From Pleurodeles waltl (taxonomy: Eukaryota; Chordata; Amphibia; Caudata; Salamandridae): DNA of 64,000 bases. The stretch spans positions 847,669,760 through 847,733,759 of the forward strand of contig NC_090447.1 of NCBI RefSeq assembly GCF_031143425.1. Direction: 5' to 3'. The notes under the pieces are model-generated. The model saw nothing but the letters and a program-made list of their open reading frames with translations, was not told the DNA's origin and ran no database searches. Every line of letters begins with the position of its first letter. Positions within the stretch are counted from its first letter, which is position 1. A program made the translations under genes and the position numbers. Below, piece after piece: positions 9,761 through 19,528 of this stretch.

Positions 9761-11285
9761 TGTGTGTTTGTAAATGTAACTTTTAGAAAGTGAGCATTTT
9801 CTTGCTTAAACCATTCTGTGACTCTGCCTGTTTGTGGATTCCCTGTCTGTGTCAGTTTGACAGTTGGCCTGTTTGCACCTCTTTCTAGACAGTGGCACAA
9901 AGAGAGCTGGGTGTAACCTGCATACCCCGATGAGCCATCTGTGCTAGGAGGGAGGGGAGGAGTGGTCATTCACACCTGAAAGGGCTGAGCCTGCCCTCAC
10001 ACAATTCAGTCTCCAACCCCCTGGTGTGTGTCTGGGGCCTGGTCTGGGCAAGGCAGACTTTCACAAACAAGAGAGACTTTCCTTTAAAGTAAGCCTACTT
10101 CAAAGGCCAAAATGGGTAAAAGAAGGGCACCCAAAACCACAGACTTTAGATCATTTCTGGAAATCAAGAGGAACCTCTGCCTGGAGAAGAGCTGAAGAGC
10201 TGAGGAGAAGTGCTGCCCTGCCTGTGACTGTGCTTTGTGGAGCTATCCCGCAGTTGCTGCTTCTGCCTGGTGAAAGGGGACAAAGACTGGACTTTGTTGT
10301 GCATTCCTGCTTGTGAAGAAATCTCCAACGGCTTGTCCTGAGCTTGCCTCCTGTTGTTGAAGTCTCAGGGCCATCAAAGACTTCCCCTGCCATCACCTGG
10401 ATTCTCTGCTGAGACTCCTACCCTGCCAAGTGGTGCCCTATACAGTTCCTGGGGCCTTAAGAGGTGAAGCTGACAGACCAAGATTGAAAATCCATGCACA
10501 GACCACAAAGCGGGTAAATTTCCAATGCAACCTCATAGACGCGGCTGAAGAAACGATGCACCGCCGGCTCTGTGACTGAAATCGACGCAGCGCGGCTGGA
10601 AGATCGACGCTCATGGCTGGAGAAATGATGTGCTGGTAACATTGCAACACACACAGCGCGGTTTTGCTATCACCGTGCGGCAGGACTTTCGATGCAAACC
10701 TTGCTGGGCGCGGCAAAACAACGCCACGCCAGCCCAGACCCAAGTGCTGCCAGGATCGACGCATCACTCTCCTGTGGAGAGAAAAAATTATGCACACTGA
10801 CTGGAGAAGGAGAAACAACGTATGATCTCGCTTGCGGGTGAGAAATCGACGCACCACTTACCTTTTTCAACGCACACTCGCCCTTGCGTGTTATTTTTAC
10901 GCAACCCAAGTACTTTTCAACGCTAACGTTTTACCTGTTTACGAAAGGATTTAAGACTCTTTTGCTTTAAAATGAATATCTTGACATGTGTCTGGTGGAT
11001 TTTTGTCATTTTGGTCTTGTTTTGTTTAGATAAATATTTTCAATTTTTCTAAACCTGTGTTGTGTAATTTTGTAGCGTTTTCATTGAGTTACAGTGTGTG
11101 TTGGTACAAATACTTTACACCTAGAACTCTGAAGTTAAGCCTGCCTGCTCGTGCCAAGCTACAAAGGGGGTGAGCGGGGGTGTGGGGGTTAGCTGAGGGT
11201 GATTCTCCTTTACCCTGACTAGAGTGAGAGTCATTGCTTGGACAGGGGGTAACCTGAATGCCAACCAAAGACCCCATTTCTAACA
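9761..11285 (+). mobile_element. Solo LTR, type A, plus orientation, 5' part missing
   Basis: Non-coding. Homologous in the opposite orientation to 53295-54999; for example CTTAAACCATTCTGTGACTC at ~9806 and the stretch around 10960-11285. It ends ACCCCATTTCTAACA, the complement of the start of the other copy. The 5' part is replaced by Harbinger 1, which abuts at 9760, so that element probably landed inside this LTR. Between ~10545 and 10880 it carries five or more spaced CGACGCA/CGATGCA words, a plausible U3 enhancer block. No primer-binding site or internal retroelement follows, hence solo LTR. The family cannot be assigned from the LTR alone. Confidence 0.7.
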
Positions 11286-11328
11286 GTGTGTGTGTGCGTG
11301 TGTATGTGTGTGTGTGTGTATATGTGTG
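11286..11328 (+). repeat. (GT)n microsatellite
   Basis: About 43 bp of alternating GT with a few C/A interruptions, joining two LTR 3' ends. Confidence 0.85.
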
Positions 11329-11501
11329 TGTACAAATACTTTACACATTGCCTCTTAGATAAGCCTGACTGCTTGTGCCAAACTACCAAGGGGGTGAGCA
11401 AGGGTTATCTTTGCTGTGTAACTCCCTTACCCTGACAAAAGCAAAGGTCCCTACTTGGAGAGGGTGCAAAACAGTGCCAATTAGAGACCCCATTTCTAAC
11501 A
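11329..11501 (+). mobile_element. Second, diverged LTR type A 3' end
   Basis: Repeats the last ~185 bp of the preceding LTR: TACAAATACTTTACAC, then GCTTGTGCCAAACTACCAAG, then ACCCCATTTCTAACA. It is heavily diverged, so it looks like a different LTR copy or subfamily fused through the GT repeat, not a recent tandem duplication. Confidence 0.65.
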
Positions 11502-12776
11502 AAGTGGTTACTAGATGTCCCTCTCCAGTCAGATGTAACAGCATAAACATTTTTTCACCAAGCTGCAGTACCTCTCCAGTCATATGTGATGTCATGTTAT
11601 GTCCTTCATAAACCAGGTGTGCTAAATATGTGAGGGAGCTCAGGAATCACCTGCGCCCTTCGCCAAAGCCCAAAAATACAACAACTGTCAGCCAAAGTCT
11701 TATAACGGATTACTTTTATAAAATCTAAGTGGTTTCAAGGCAGAACGTCTCTGTTCAGTTTGGGGAAGAATTTCTGCACAATGCATTTTGGTTCTGTGAT
11801 TGCCCGACTTGCTGTGGCTTTTTTCCCTGCAGAAAACTCTTCTCATTCATGGTCGAGGACACTGGGAGGAGTTTGCCTGACTCTATGCACTGCAGCGTAC
11901 CTAACACATGAAATGAGCTCAGGGACCTATGCATCCCTTCAAACAAAAAATATAATTAATGTAACACAAAGTTTATTCTGGGAGGCTTTTAAAAAGATGC
12001 AAGTGATCCCATGTCAGTACATTCCTATTGGGGTCTGCAGTGGGAGCCCCAAGGCCCCACAGCCCCAGCCAGTTCCCTAGTCAGCACCATATTGGGTACT
12101 GGTGAGAGCCGGCGCTTTTCCTTTGCTCCTGTCTAAGCAGTAGCAGATTTTTTTTTTTTTTTATGTTCCTGCTGGGCTGGAGCAAAGTGAAGTTTCCTGC
12201 CCGGGAGGGTGCAGGCAGGGTATTCCTAGAATCTCCTGAGCAGGGAACCACAGTGTCCTGGGTTAGGCTTCCTAGGACACTGTGTGGTTTCATGCACCAG
12301 GGGATACCAGCATATGGACTGGGGCACATGGCTCCTCTCCCCTTTTTGAAGATTTTTGGTCCAGGGGATGGGGTCCCCAGGTCCTAGCATTGTCTCAGGG
12401 AAGAGTACGGCATGCCCCCCTCACAATCTTTTACAAATCAGCCCCAGGTATGGCTGCATGGGGAACATTAGTGGCTTAGGGAGGGGGGCTGAATGCCCCA
12501 CTCCTGTTTTTAACATCCAGCCCTGGGAGATGATGTTGCCAGTGCCCAGTAATGTCTGGGGGGGTCACACTCATGCCACCTGTCCAAATATTCATTTATA
12601 ATGACCCCTGCCAAGATGGGGGTCAAATTACCAAAATAAAATGGTAGTCAGACTTTTTTTTTTTTTTAATATGCCTTGATCCCACAGGACACCAACAAGA
12701 GTTACAGGGCAGAGAATCCCTACCTTGCCCCCACCCCGATATTTTTAAAAAAAAGAATCTCAGGGCAGAGGACTTA
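11502..12776. other. No assignable feature
   Basis: No convincing ORF or element ends. It has a poly-T run near 12150 and an inverted repeat CACAGTGTCCTGGG...CTAGGACACTGTG (12249-12284). Probably old, unrecognisable repeats. Confidence 0.4.
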
Positions 12777-13409
12777 GGGGTCATTATGAACACGGCGGAA
12801 ACAACCGCCGTGTTCATGCTGGCGGTCAAAACACTGACCGCCAGGGACCCCGGAACCCCACCGGCCAGATTATGAACCTTTCTGAGAGCCGGCGGGCGGA
12901 AACCTTGTTTCCGGCCGCCGGCTCTCAGAAAGGCTCGGCTGGGACATTGACGGCGGCTCCACATGGAGCCGCCGTCAATGCCTCTGTGCGGCAGGTGCAG
13001 TTGCACCCGTTGCGCAGATCACTGCCCGAAAATCTGGCAGTGACCTGCGCAACAGGGCTCTGCACCGGGGCCCCTGCACTGCCCATGCAAAGTGCATAGG
13101 CAGTGCAGGGGCCCCCAGGGGTGCCCCTGGGCACCCCCTCCGCCAGCCTTTTCCTGGCGGGATATCCCGCCAGGAAAAGGATGGCGGAAAATGAAACATT
13201 ATCTGCAGAGTAGCGAAGCTACCCTGGCGGATGGTGTTTCATCCCGCTGCCAGGCTGCCTGACGGCTGGAGCCTGGCGGTGGGTGACAGCTGCCGCTGGC
13301 GGCCGTCTCCATGTTTATGATATGGCAGTTCGGCCCGCCAGGCAGGCTGGCGGCTTCAGCCGCCACTGCCAGCATGGCGGGACGAACCGCCAGGATCATA
13401 ATGAGGGCC
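12777..13409. mobile_element. Harbinger-type hairpin-array MITE, opposite orientation to the 728 copy
   Basis: Ends are GGGGTCATTATGA and TCATAATGAGGGCC. The flanks read TTA on the left and TAA on the right, and the inverted symmetry runs further out (GAGGACTTA versus TAAGTCCTC). That is unusual, because a target duplication should be a direct repeat. The interior is a string of hairpins: 12788-12817, 12818-12843, 12878-12934 (~20-bp arms with GGAAAC loop side), 12950-12978, then GGTGCAGTTGCACC, CACTGCC...GGCAGTG, GGGCCCCTGCACTGCC with its complement (~13064-13112) and 13146-13180. The module order is the reverse of the copy at 728-1343, meaning the same element is inverted. Confidence 0.85.
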
Positions 13410-13718
13410 TAAGTCCTCGAGCCCTGCAATGGCTACCGTAACATTTTTCTCATGTTGCGGATAGCCAGTCAGAGCGCTCGATCCAGTGGGAGTGCACTCC
13501 TGCAAAAGCGAAATTGCCCAAGGGAAAAAAAAATAGGCCAATCAAACACTCTATTATTTAATTTGGGTGGAGGGACTCTTGTCTTAATAACTACTGAATG
13601 GATTTACACTAAATCACAAAAAGCACGCTTTCTGAACCAATAGATAACTTCATGCCAAATTTGGTGTAATTCTGTTCAGCAGTGTTTTTGGTAGTGCTGC
13701 CTAAAAACATCTATGGAA
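13410..13718. other. Unassigned spacer
   Basis: Low-complexity A-run near 13528, otherwise nothing recognisable. The segment TACTGAATGGATTTACACTAAATC followed by TTTGGTGTAATTCTG looks like an old dispersed repeat. Confidence 0.3.
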
Positions 13719-14639
13719 AGGGGGCATGGCCAGGGCAGAGACCAGGCAAGATGTGTATCCACTGAGCTCCATGTGGGATCCCCTTCCTGTTCCCGAATAA
13801 TACAGAGGCTCCAAGGAGGAGCAGGTCCCGACATGGCCCCTTGAGCCTGGCAGACAGAGGTCAAGGTGGGGGAAGCTCAAAATGAGCAGTTTGAGCCAAG
13901 CGGAGATAAGGTCATCGCATTAGCTCTGTGCGACCCACAGGAAAGAGGAGCAGCCAAGTGAGAGCCTTGTCATTTCAGCAATGCAGGCAGACCCTAATCA
14001 AGCAGTAGGCTGGGTCCAGAGATGGCAGACGGTGGAGAGCAACCCAGAAGGTGGAGATGAGGTTGGACCCCTAAAGATACAGCAGCCCCCTTGGAACAGC
14101 AGGGGGACCCTAGTGACTGTAGTGGCCTTGGTGGGACCTGCTTTGTTGAGGGGCCTGCCTGTTGAAGGATGCCCACCTGGGAAGCACCTCCAACATGAGG
14201 ATGAATGCAGCCGTAGGATCCTTACCAAGGTGGCCCCCCCTAGAATAAACGAGGGGCAGTGCTGGTGATTATTGGTCCTATAGGGAGCCCCAAGGAGTCT
14301 CCCCCTGACTGGTGCTTTGTGGGCAGCCGGTGGCTGATGAGCCCTTCTATTCAATAGCTGATAGTGGACCGTGGCACGGTGGACGACTCTGCATCTTCAG
14401 GAGGACCTGTGACGTACACAGTGCTGATTTGAGATGCCCCCAAAGATACCAATAGTGGCTAACAGAGCGAAGACCTTCTGCACCTCATAGATCAAAGACA
14501 TGCTAGAGGCCTAAGGCCTTACATTTTCAGGGGGATGCTGCCCAGGGGTCAGAGGCGAACCCCGAGAGGAGCAATGATCCCCAGGCCCCGGCAACCAAAG
14601 GAGACATCCAATTATTGCGTTCTGGAATTTCACAAACAC

Positions 14640-15200
14640 ATCTTTTCTCTCTGGCAGGACTTCAATCAAGCTGTCTGACCTTGACCAGTCCCTACATCAA
14701 CTAGACTCCTGCCTAGAGCAGGTGGAATAAAAAATAGCAGACCAGGTTCAGGACAATATAGATTGCATGGCCTGCATTGAACAATTAGAACGTGACCAGG
14801 GTGTACTCCTGGACAAGCTTAATGATCTTGAAATTTGCTCCCTGCAGAACAATATATGGATCGGGGTATCGCATCCACGATTCCACGCACAGAACGTGAA
14901 GCTCATATTCAGGCTATTTTCGCTCACATTCTTCAACCAGGCAATGAGCAGCCAGTCCTTCTTGACCGCACACACAGGGTGTACTTGGCAGTTCAACAAC
15001 AAAACTATCTCTGCCACGACACCCTCACCAGGGTCAACTACTTCTACATCAAGGAGAAGATCATGCCAGCCGCCAGGCAACAAGAACCGATAATGTTCCA
15101 AAGGATACCATCCCCTTTTCCAGGATGTCTTCACTCAAAAGCTTGCCCAGAGCAAGGAGTTCAAAGTGATCAGTTATCATCTACAAAAGCATAAAATTGG
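14640..15200 (+). pseudogene. L1 ORF1p remnant
   Basis: L1 ORF1p is the RNA-binding trimeric chaperone. A coiled-coil segment (CIEQLERDQGVLLDKLNDLE) is followed, after a frameshift near 14870, by an RRM-like part: TEREAHIQAIFAHILQPG, DRTHRVYLAVQQQ and TLTRVNYFYIKEKIM. In-frame stops occur upstream and the C-terminal domain beyond ~15200 is not readable as one frame. Confidence 0.65.
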
Positions 15201-15789
15201 GTACAGCTAGGGCTTCCCCTTCCACCTGCATTTCACATTTAAGGAGAAAAGGGGTGCAGTCCACACAGTTCAGGAAGCTTGGGAGACAGTGGGCATGCTG
15301 CCTTGATGAGACGGTAGTCAGCCCCAGGGGTCTGGAAACTTTGAGTCAGTAGACCGGGGGCGTGGCATTTCCAGTCCATATGCTCCACCCACAAGAAAGA
15401 ATGCAAACCACACCATCTGGGCATGTGGGACCATGGACCACCCACATATGAAGAGGACACACTACCGTGAACCCATACTGGGGGGACTGCGGCCCAGACT
15501 GGGTTGCCTGTGACACCGTTCAATTACATATCCTCTGCTTCTTGCTGACATTTGCCTCTCTTACTCTTCTTAAAATTCCTCTATCTCATCTTGTATCCTT
15601 TTACTAATCCTGGAGGATGCTGTCCTGGACCAGGCTCTCGGCCGAGGCCTGTCAATCCATAATTTTTGTTAACTTCCCAGTCAAGTATTGTCTTCAATTA
15701 TTGTTCATTTATTTTTTATCCTTGTTGACATACACATTAGACACTACAGGTGGTTAGCCACTTGTAGTGTATTTTCCTGTTCATGTCAA

Positions 15790-16737
15790 AGGCGCAGATG
15801 GCGACACCCCAAAGTGTCATGGCCACCCTACACATATTATTCAATATCTAGGGGCTAAATTCCTGTATTAAGCGGTGGGCCTTGTTGCATTTGCCTCATG
15901 CAGAAAGTAGTGGATATGATTTTACTGCAAGAGACTCATCTCCTTCAAATAGACACCAAACGTCCCTGTTCATATTGGTACCCAACACAATTCCACTACA
16001 TATATGCCTGCAAATCCAGGGGTGTGGCAATCCTCCTCCCTAGAGATCTATCTTTTAAGCTAGATGGCAAACACAAAGATTGGGCGGGAAGGTAAGTGGG
16101 AATCTGAGGCACCCAAGGTGCTACCCAGACAACTATTCCCTCTATAAATAGCCCCAATGAAAGCAGGGAAGTGTCTTAAAACCCAATTGGACCTGCCCTT
16201 GGATCACGGCCACCACATACGTGGTGATTCCTGCCCCCACCACCCTGGTACAGGGGTTACTAAACCTCACGTTAGTGGACATTTAGAGCCATCATCACCC
16301 TGAGACTAGAACTACACCTTTTATTCCAATGTTCACAAAACGTACTTACACTTAGACTTCCTCCTGGTCTCACAATCCTTGTTGCCTAGGCTGCCAGATT
16401 GCAGAATGGATGTCAAAGTCCTATTTGATCATTCTCTGGTGTGGCTGATGGCAGGGCCTTCAGAACACCAGAGACCTTTCCCAAAACCAAGGGTGGGGAA
16501 CAAGATGGCTCTTCGGACCCAATCCTATGTGACCACATTAAAGATGTAAAAGAAAACTATTTTACTGTGAACTACAATGGTGAGGTGGTCTTGCTACCCT
16601 TTGGGATGCAGTAAAAGTGTTTTTTGGGGCAGAACTTACCTCCCACAGTGCAACTTTTGAGTGGTGTGGGGCTAAAATCAGCAAACAGAAACTCAAGGCC
16701 CAGATCTCTCAAGCTGAGATGCAGCACAAGAAGGGCG
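15790..16737 (+). pseudogene. L1 ORF2 endonuclease remnant
   Basis: The clearest part, 15898-16095, reads VDMILLQETHLLQIDTKRP; QETHL is the conserved APE-like endonuclease motif. RGVAILLPRDLSFKLD follows. Upstream and downstream sequence is in three frames with stops. The segment ends at KAQISQAEMQHKKG, where the solo LTR interrupts it. Confidence 0.65.
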
Positions 16738-17061
16738 TGTTGGAAAGTGGATTGTTGGTAGGGGCAGGTAAGTACCTACACTTAGCAATATGCCACTAAC
16801 CTCCACTTAGGTCCAATTAGGTTTCAATAAATTAAACCCAGCTCAACCCTTGGTAGCTTGGCAATGAGCGACAAGGCTTAACTTAGGAGACAAGTGTGTA
16901 AAGCATTTAAAAATCACAAAACAGTAAATAAGTAAAACACAAAGCAAAATAAAAATTCAACACCATTTTATAAAACTATATTATAAATTTATCTTTAAAA
17001 TAACACCAAAACGAATACAATCGGATAAGGGGAACCAGAGATATGATTTTTTAAAGAATTA

Positions 17062-18032
17062 GGCCCTCATTTGGAACATGGCAGGATGCCCCACCGACAA
17101 CCGTGCTGACAGTCGATGGAAGGCCGCCAGTGCTGGCGGCAGGCACCCCACCATAGAATGACACCTGGAGCCTCACTGCCATTGATGGCTGTGAGGGCTG
17201 CCATGTGCCATTTTGGCGATCGGTGGTGGGGGTGGATGCTGCTCCACCCTCACTGCTACGTCAGTCCAGACACCGCCATGCCTATAATGATACCATCATA
17301 GACGTGGCGGTGTATGAAGACGTGGCGATGCTGCCAGAGCAGCATCCTAGGAGCCTGTTCCTTCCAGGAGCAGCGCCAAGGAACAGGTAAGTGCTGCCTC
17401 AGAGGGAAGGGAGGTGGGGGGGCGTTGAGTTAGTGAGTGCGTGTATGGGGGGGTGTGTGTGTGTGTTTGGGAAGTGGGACGTGTGTCTGGGTGTATGAAT
17501 GCGTGTGTGTATGTCTATGTATGCGTGAATGTGGGCCTAAACGGGGGTAGGGGGTGGGTTATGGTGAAGGGGGTTTGAGCAAGGCCTACATGGTGATGGG
17601 GGGAGGAGGGGTAGGGTGGAGGATTTCGGGGGTGGAGGTTTGGGGGAGGTGTCCAGGGGCTTGGGGGGTATTTGGGGGTTGTGGCAGTGGGGGCGGGGAT
17701 AGCGTGTCACATACTGGTGACAGGAATGAGTATTCCTGTCACCAGTATGCTTTCCTCCTGGGATTACATGGTGGGGAATCCCACCAGGAAATACCTGGTG
17801 GAAATGGGATCATTATCCCACCGGCAGTCTAGGCTCGACTGCCGGGTTGAAAGTGGCTACCGTCAGCCCGGCGGTCGATTCAGGCCTGGCGGTGGGTAGT
17901 AGTGAACCGGCTGCTTTACCTACAGTTCACTACTGTTATCTTTACATGGCGGTCTGCACCGTAATGCCATCGGCGGTAATTACCACCACCGCCAGCAGTG
18001 CGGTCATTACCACCATGTTCCAAATGAGGGCC
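17062..18032. mobile_element. Harbinger-type MITE with GT-rich core, inside the solo LTR
   Basis: 971 bp, flanked by TTA at 17059-17061 and 18033-18035. The terminal inverted repeats GGCCCTCATTTGGAACATGG and its complement are perfect over ~20 bp. Inside are a hairpin CATACTGGTGACAGGAAT...ATTCCTGTCACCAGTATG (~17708-17749), a CAGGTAAGTG splice-donor-like word near 17385, and a GT/GGGT-rich tract. The termini match the right end of Harbinger 1, the likely source of transposase. Confidence 0.9.
17404..17700 (+). repeat. G/GT-rich low-complexity tract
   Basis: Mixed GTGTGT, GGGGGTG and TATG words on one strand, following a CAGGTAAGTG word. Translations across it are spurious. Confidence 0.7.
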
Positions 18033-19528
18033 TTAGTGTTTTTTAGCACATAGAAATGAATAGCGCCAATCTGGTCATCTGGTCGCACCTCAACTGTCGC
18101 AAACTCAAAGTTTAAAGCCGACCATGATGGAGCTTCAGACTTAGTTGTTTTCTTGAAGCTTTTCTTCAGTGGAACGAAGTCACCATTCCGATCCGACCTC
18201 CCTGGAGCCCTTCCTCAGATACGCGTCAAGGGAGCCCTCGTGAAAATGTCTACGTTCGGACTTAGATGATTTTTCGAGATGAAAACCCTTCGACCAGGGC
18301 AAACCTGAATCTTGATCCGACGTCCCTGGAGCCCTCTTCGGATACACTGTGTGGAAGGTCCAGGTAAACTTTCTACGTTCAGACTTAGTCACTTTTTCAG
18401 AGATTCTCTTCAGCGGGACGAACCAGCAGGTCAGGCCGGGTCGCAGTTGAGGCAAGCCAGCTAGAGTTGCTGCGGCAGGTCGGTCCCTTTATGGAGTTTT
18501 TTCCAAAAAGTTCTCCAAATTTCTCAAAACTTCTGGATCTTCTTCCAAAAGATCTTTTAAGGTATTTTAGGAGTCCGCAGCTCACCCCAAGGATCTAGAA
18601 GCTCTAGCTGCTCCTTGAGGGTGCTGACTACAACTCCCAGAATTCAGCTGGCTCAAATTCCAAATTGGCCACTGGACAGTGGTCAGCTGGTCAGTTTCTT
18701 CAGGATTTGACGCAGTGGACTCTGGTTAGAAATTTTTCACCTGTAGCAAACAGGAAGTCTCTCCTTGAACAAGTTGCCAGTGTCCAGGTGCAGGTCAGGG
18801 GTACAGCAGGGTAGTCCAACTTCTGATGTTTTTCCTAGTAGGGATCTGGTAGGGATCTGAAGTGTGGGTGCAGCTCTGCCATATTTATCCTTGCTCCTAT
18901 GTTGTGGGATTTATTGTAACAATCAATTTGATACAAAACTTGAGGTATCTGACACTTAAGGGGGCTTTATAATTCAAATAAATTCTTCCCATTCTAGCAT
19001 ATGGAGGCCATTCACTACAGTGAGGGAAAACACATTTGGCTATTTTACTCACCAGGGCTTATAAAACTATTTTTTATAAGGCCCCTGTTTATAGTTACAT
19101 GGCACCCAACCCTAGAGGCACATAGGGCACACCTTAGGGGTGACCTATATGTAAAAAATAAGGTAACTTAAGACTTTGGAAGTACTTTTAATTCCAAAAT
19201 CGAATTTGCATTTAACTTGAATTTAAAAGCAGCCATCAAGGCAGGCCTGCCTTAAAAATGACCCTGGGCACCTCAGCAGTGTACCTATGGGTGCACTTCC
19301 TATGCTCGGGTCACTAAACCTACATGCCCTACCAAATACTAGGGACTTATAGGTGGGTTGACATAGCCAATTATGATTAGCAAAATTATTTTATACACAG
19401 CACAGGCCCTGGGACTGGTTAGCAGTACCCAGGGCACCATCAGAGTCAGGAAAACACCAGTAAAAAGTAAAAAATGGGGGCAAAAAGTTAGGGGGCCTCT
19501 GCAATCAGCCCTGTTCTCTCACAGGGCG

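Larger units (their letters stand above)
16738..19523 (-). mobile_element. Solo LTR (type B) inserted in L1, with 5-bp target duplication
   Basis: Termini TGTTGGAAAG and TGTTCTCTCACA, flanked by GGGCG at 16733-16737 and again at 19524-19528. It is 2786 bp, or about 1.8 kb without the MITE it contains. Within ~18110-18420 there are three diverged copies of a ~118-bp unit (CGATCCGACSTCCCTGGAGCCC and CTACGTTC...ACTTAG). The strand is a guess from A/T-rich words near 16900-17050 that would put AATAAA-type signals on the minus strand. No internal retroelement sequence is present. Confidence 0.8.

Noticed and set aside
18180..18585. Minus-strand frames with Lys/Phe/Ser-rich text
   Set aside because: They coincide with the triplicated LTR unit. 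The frames arise from the repeat.
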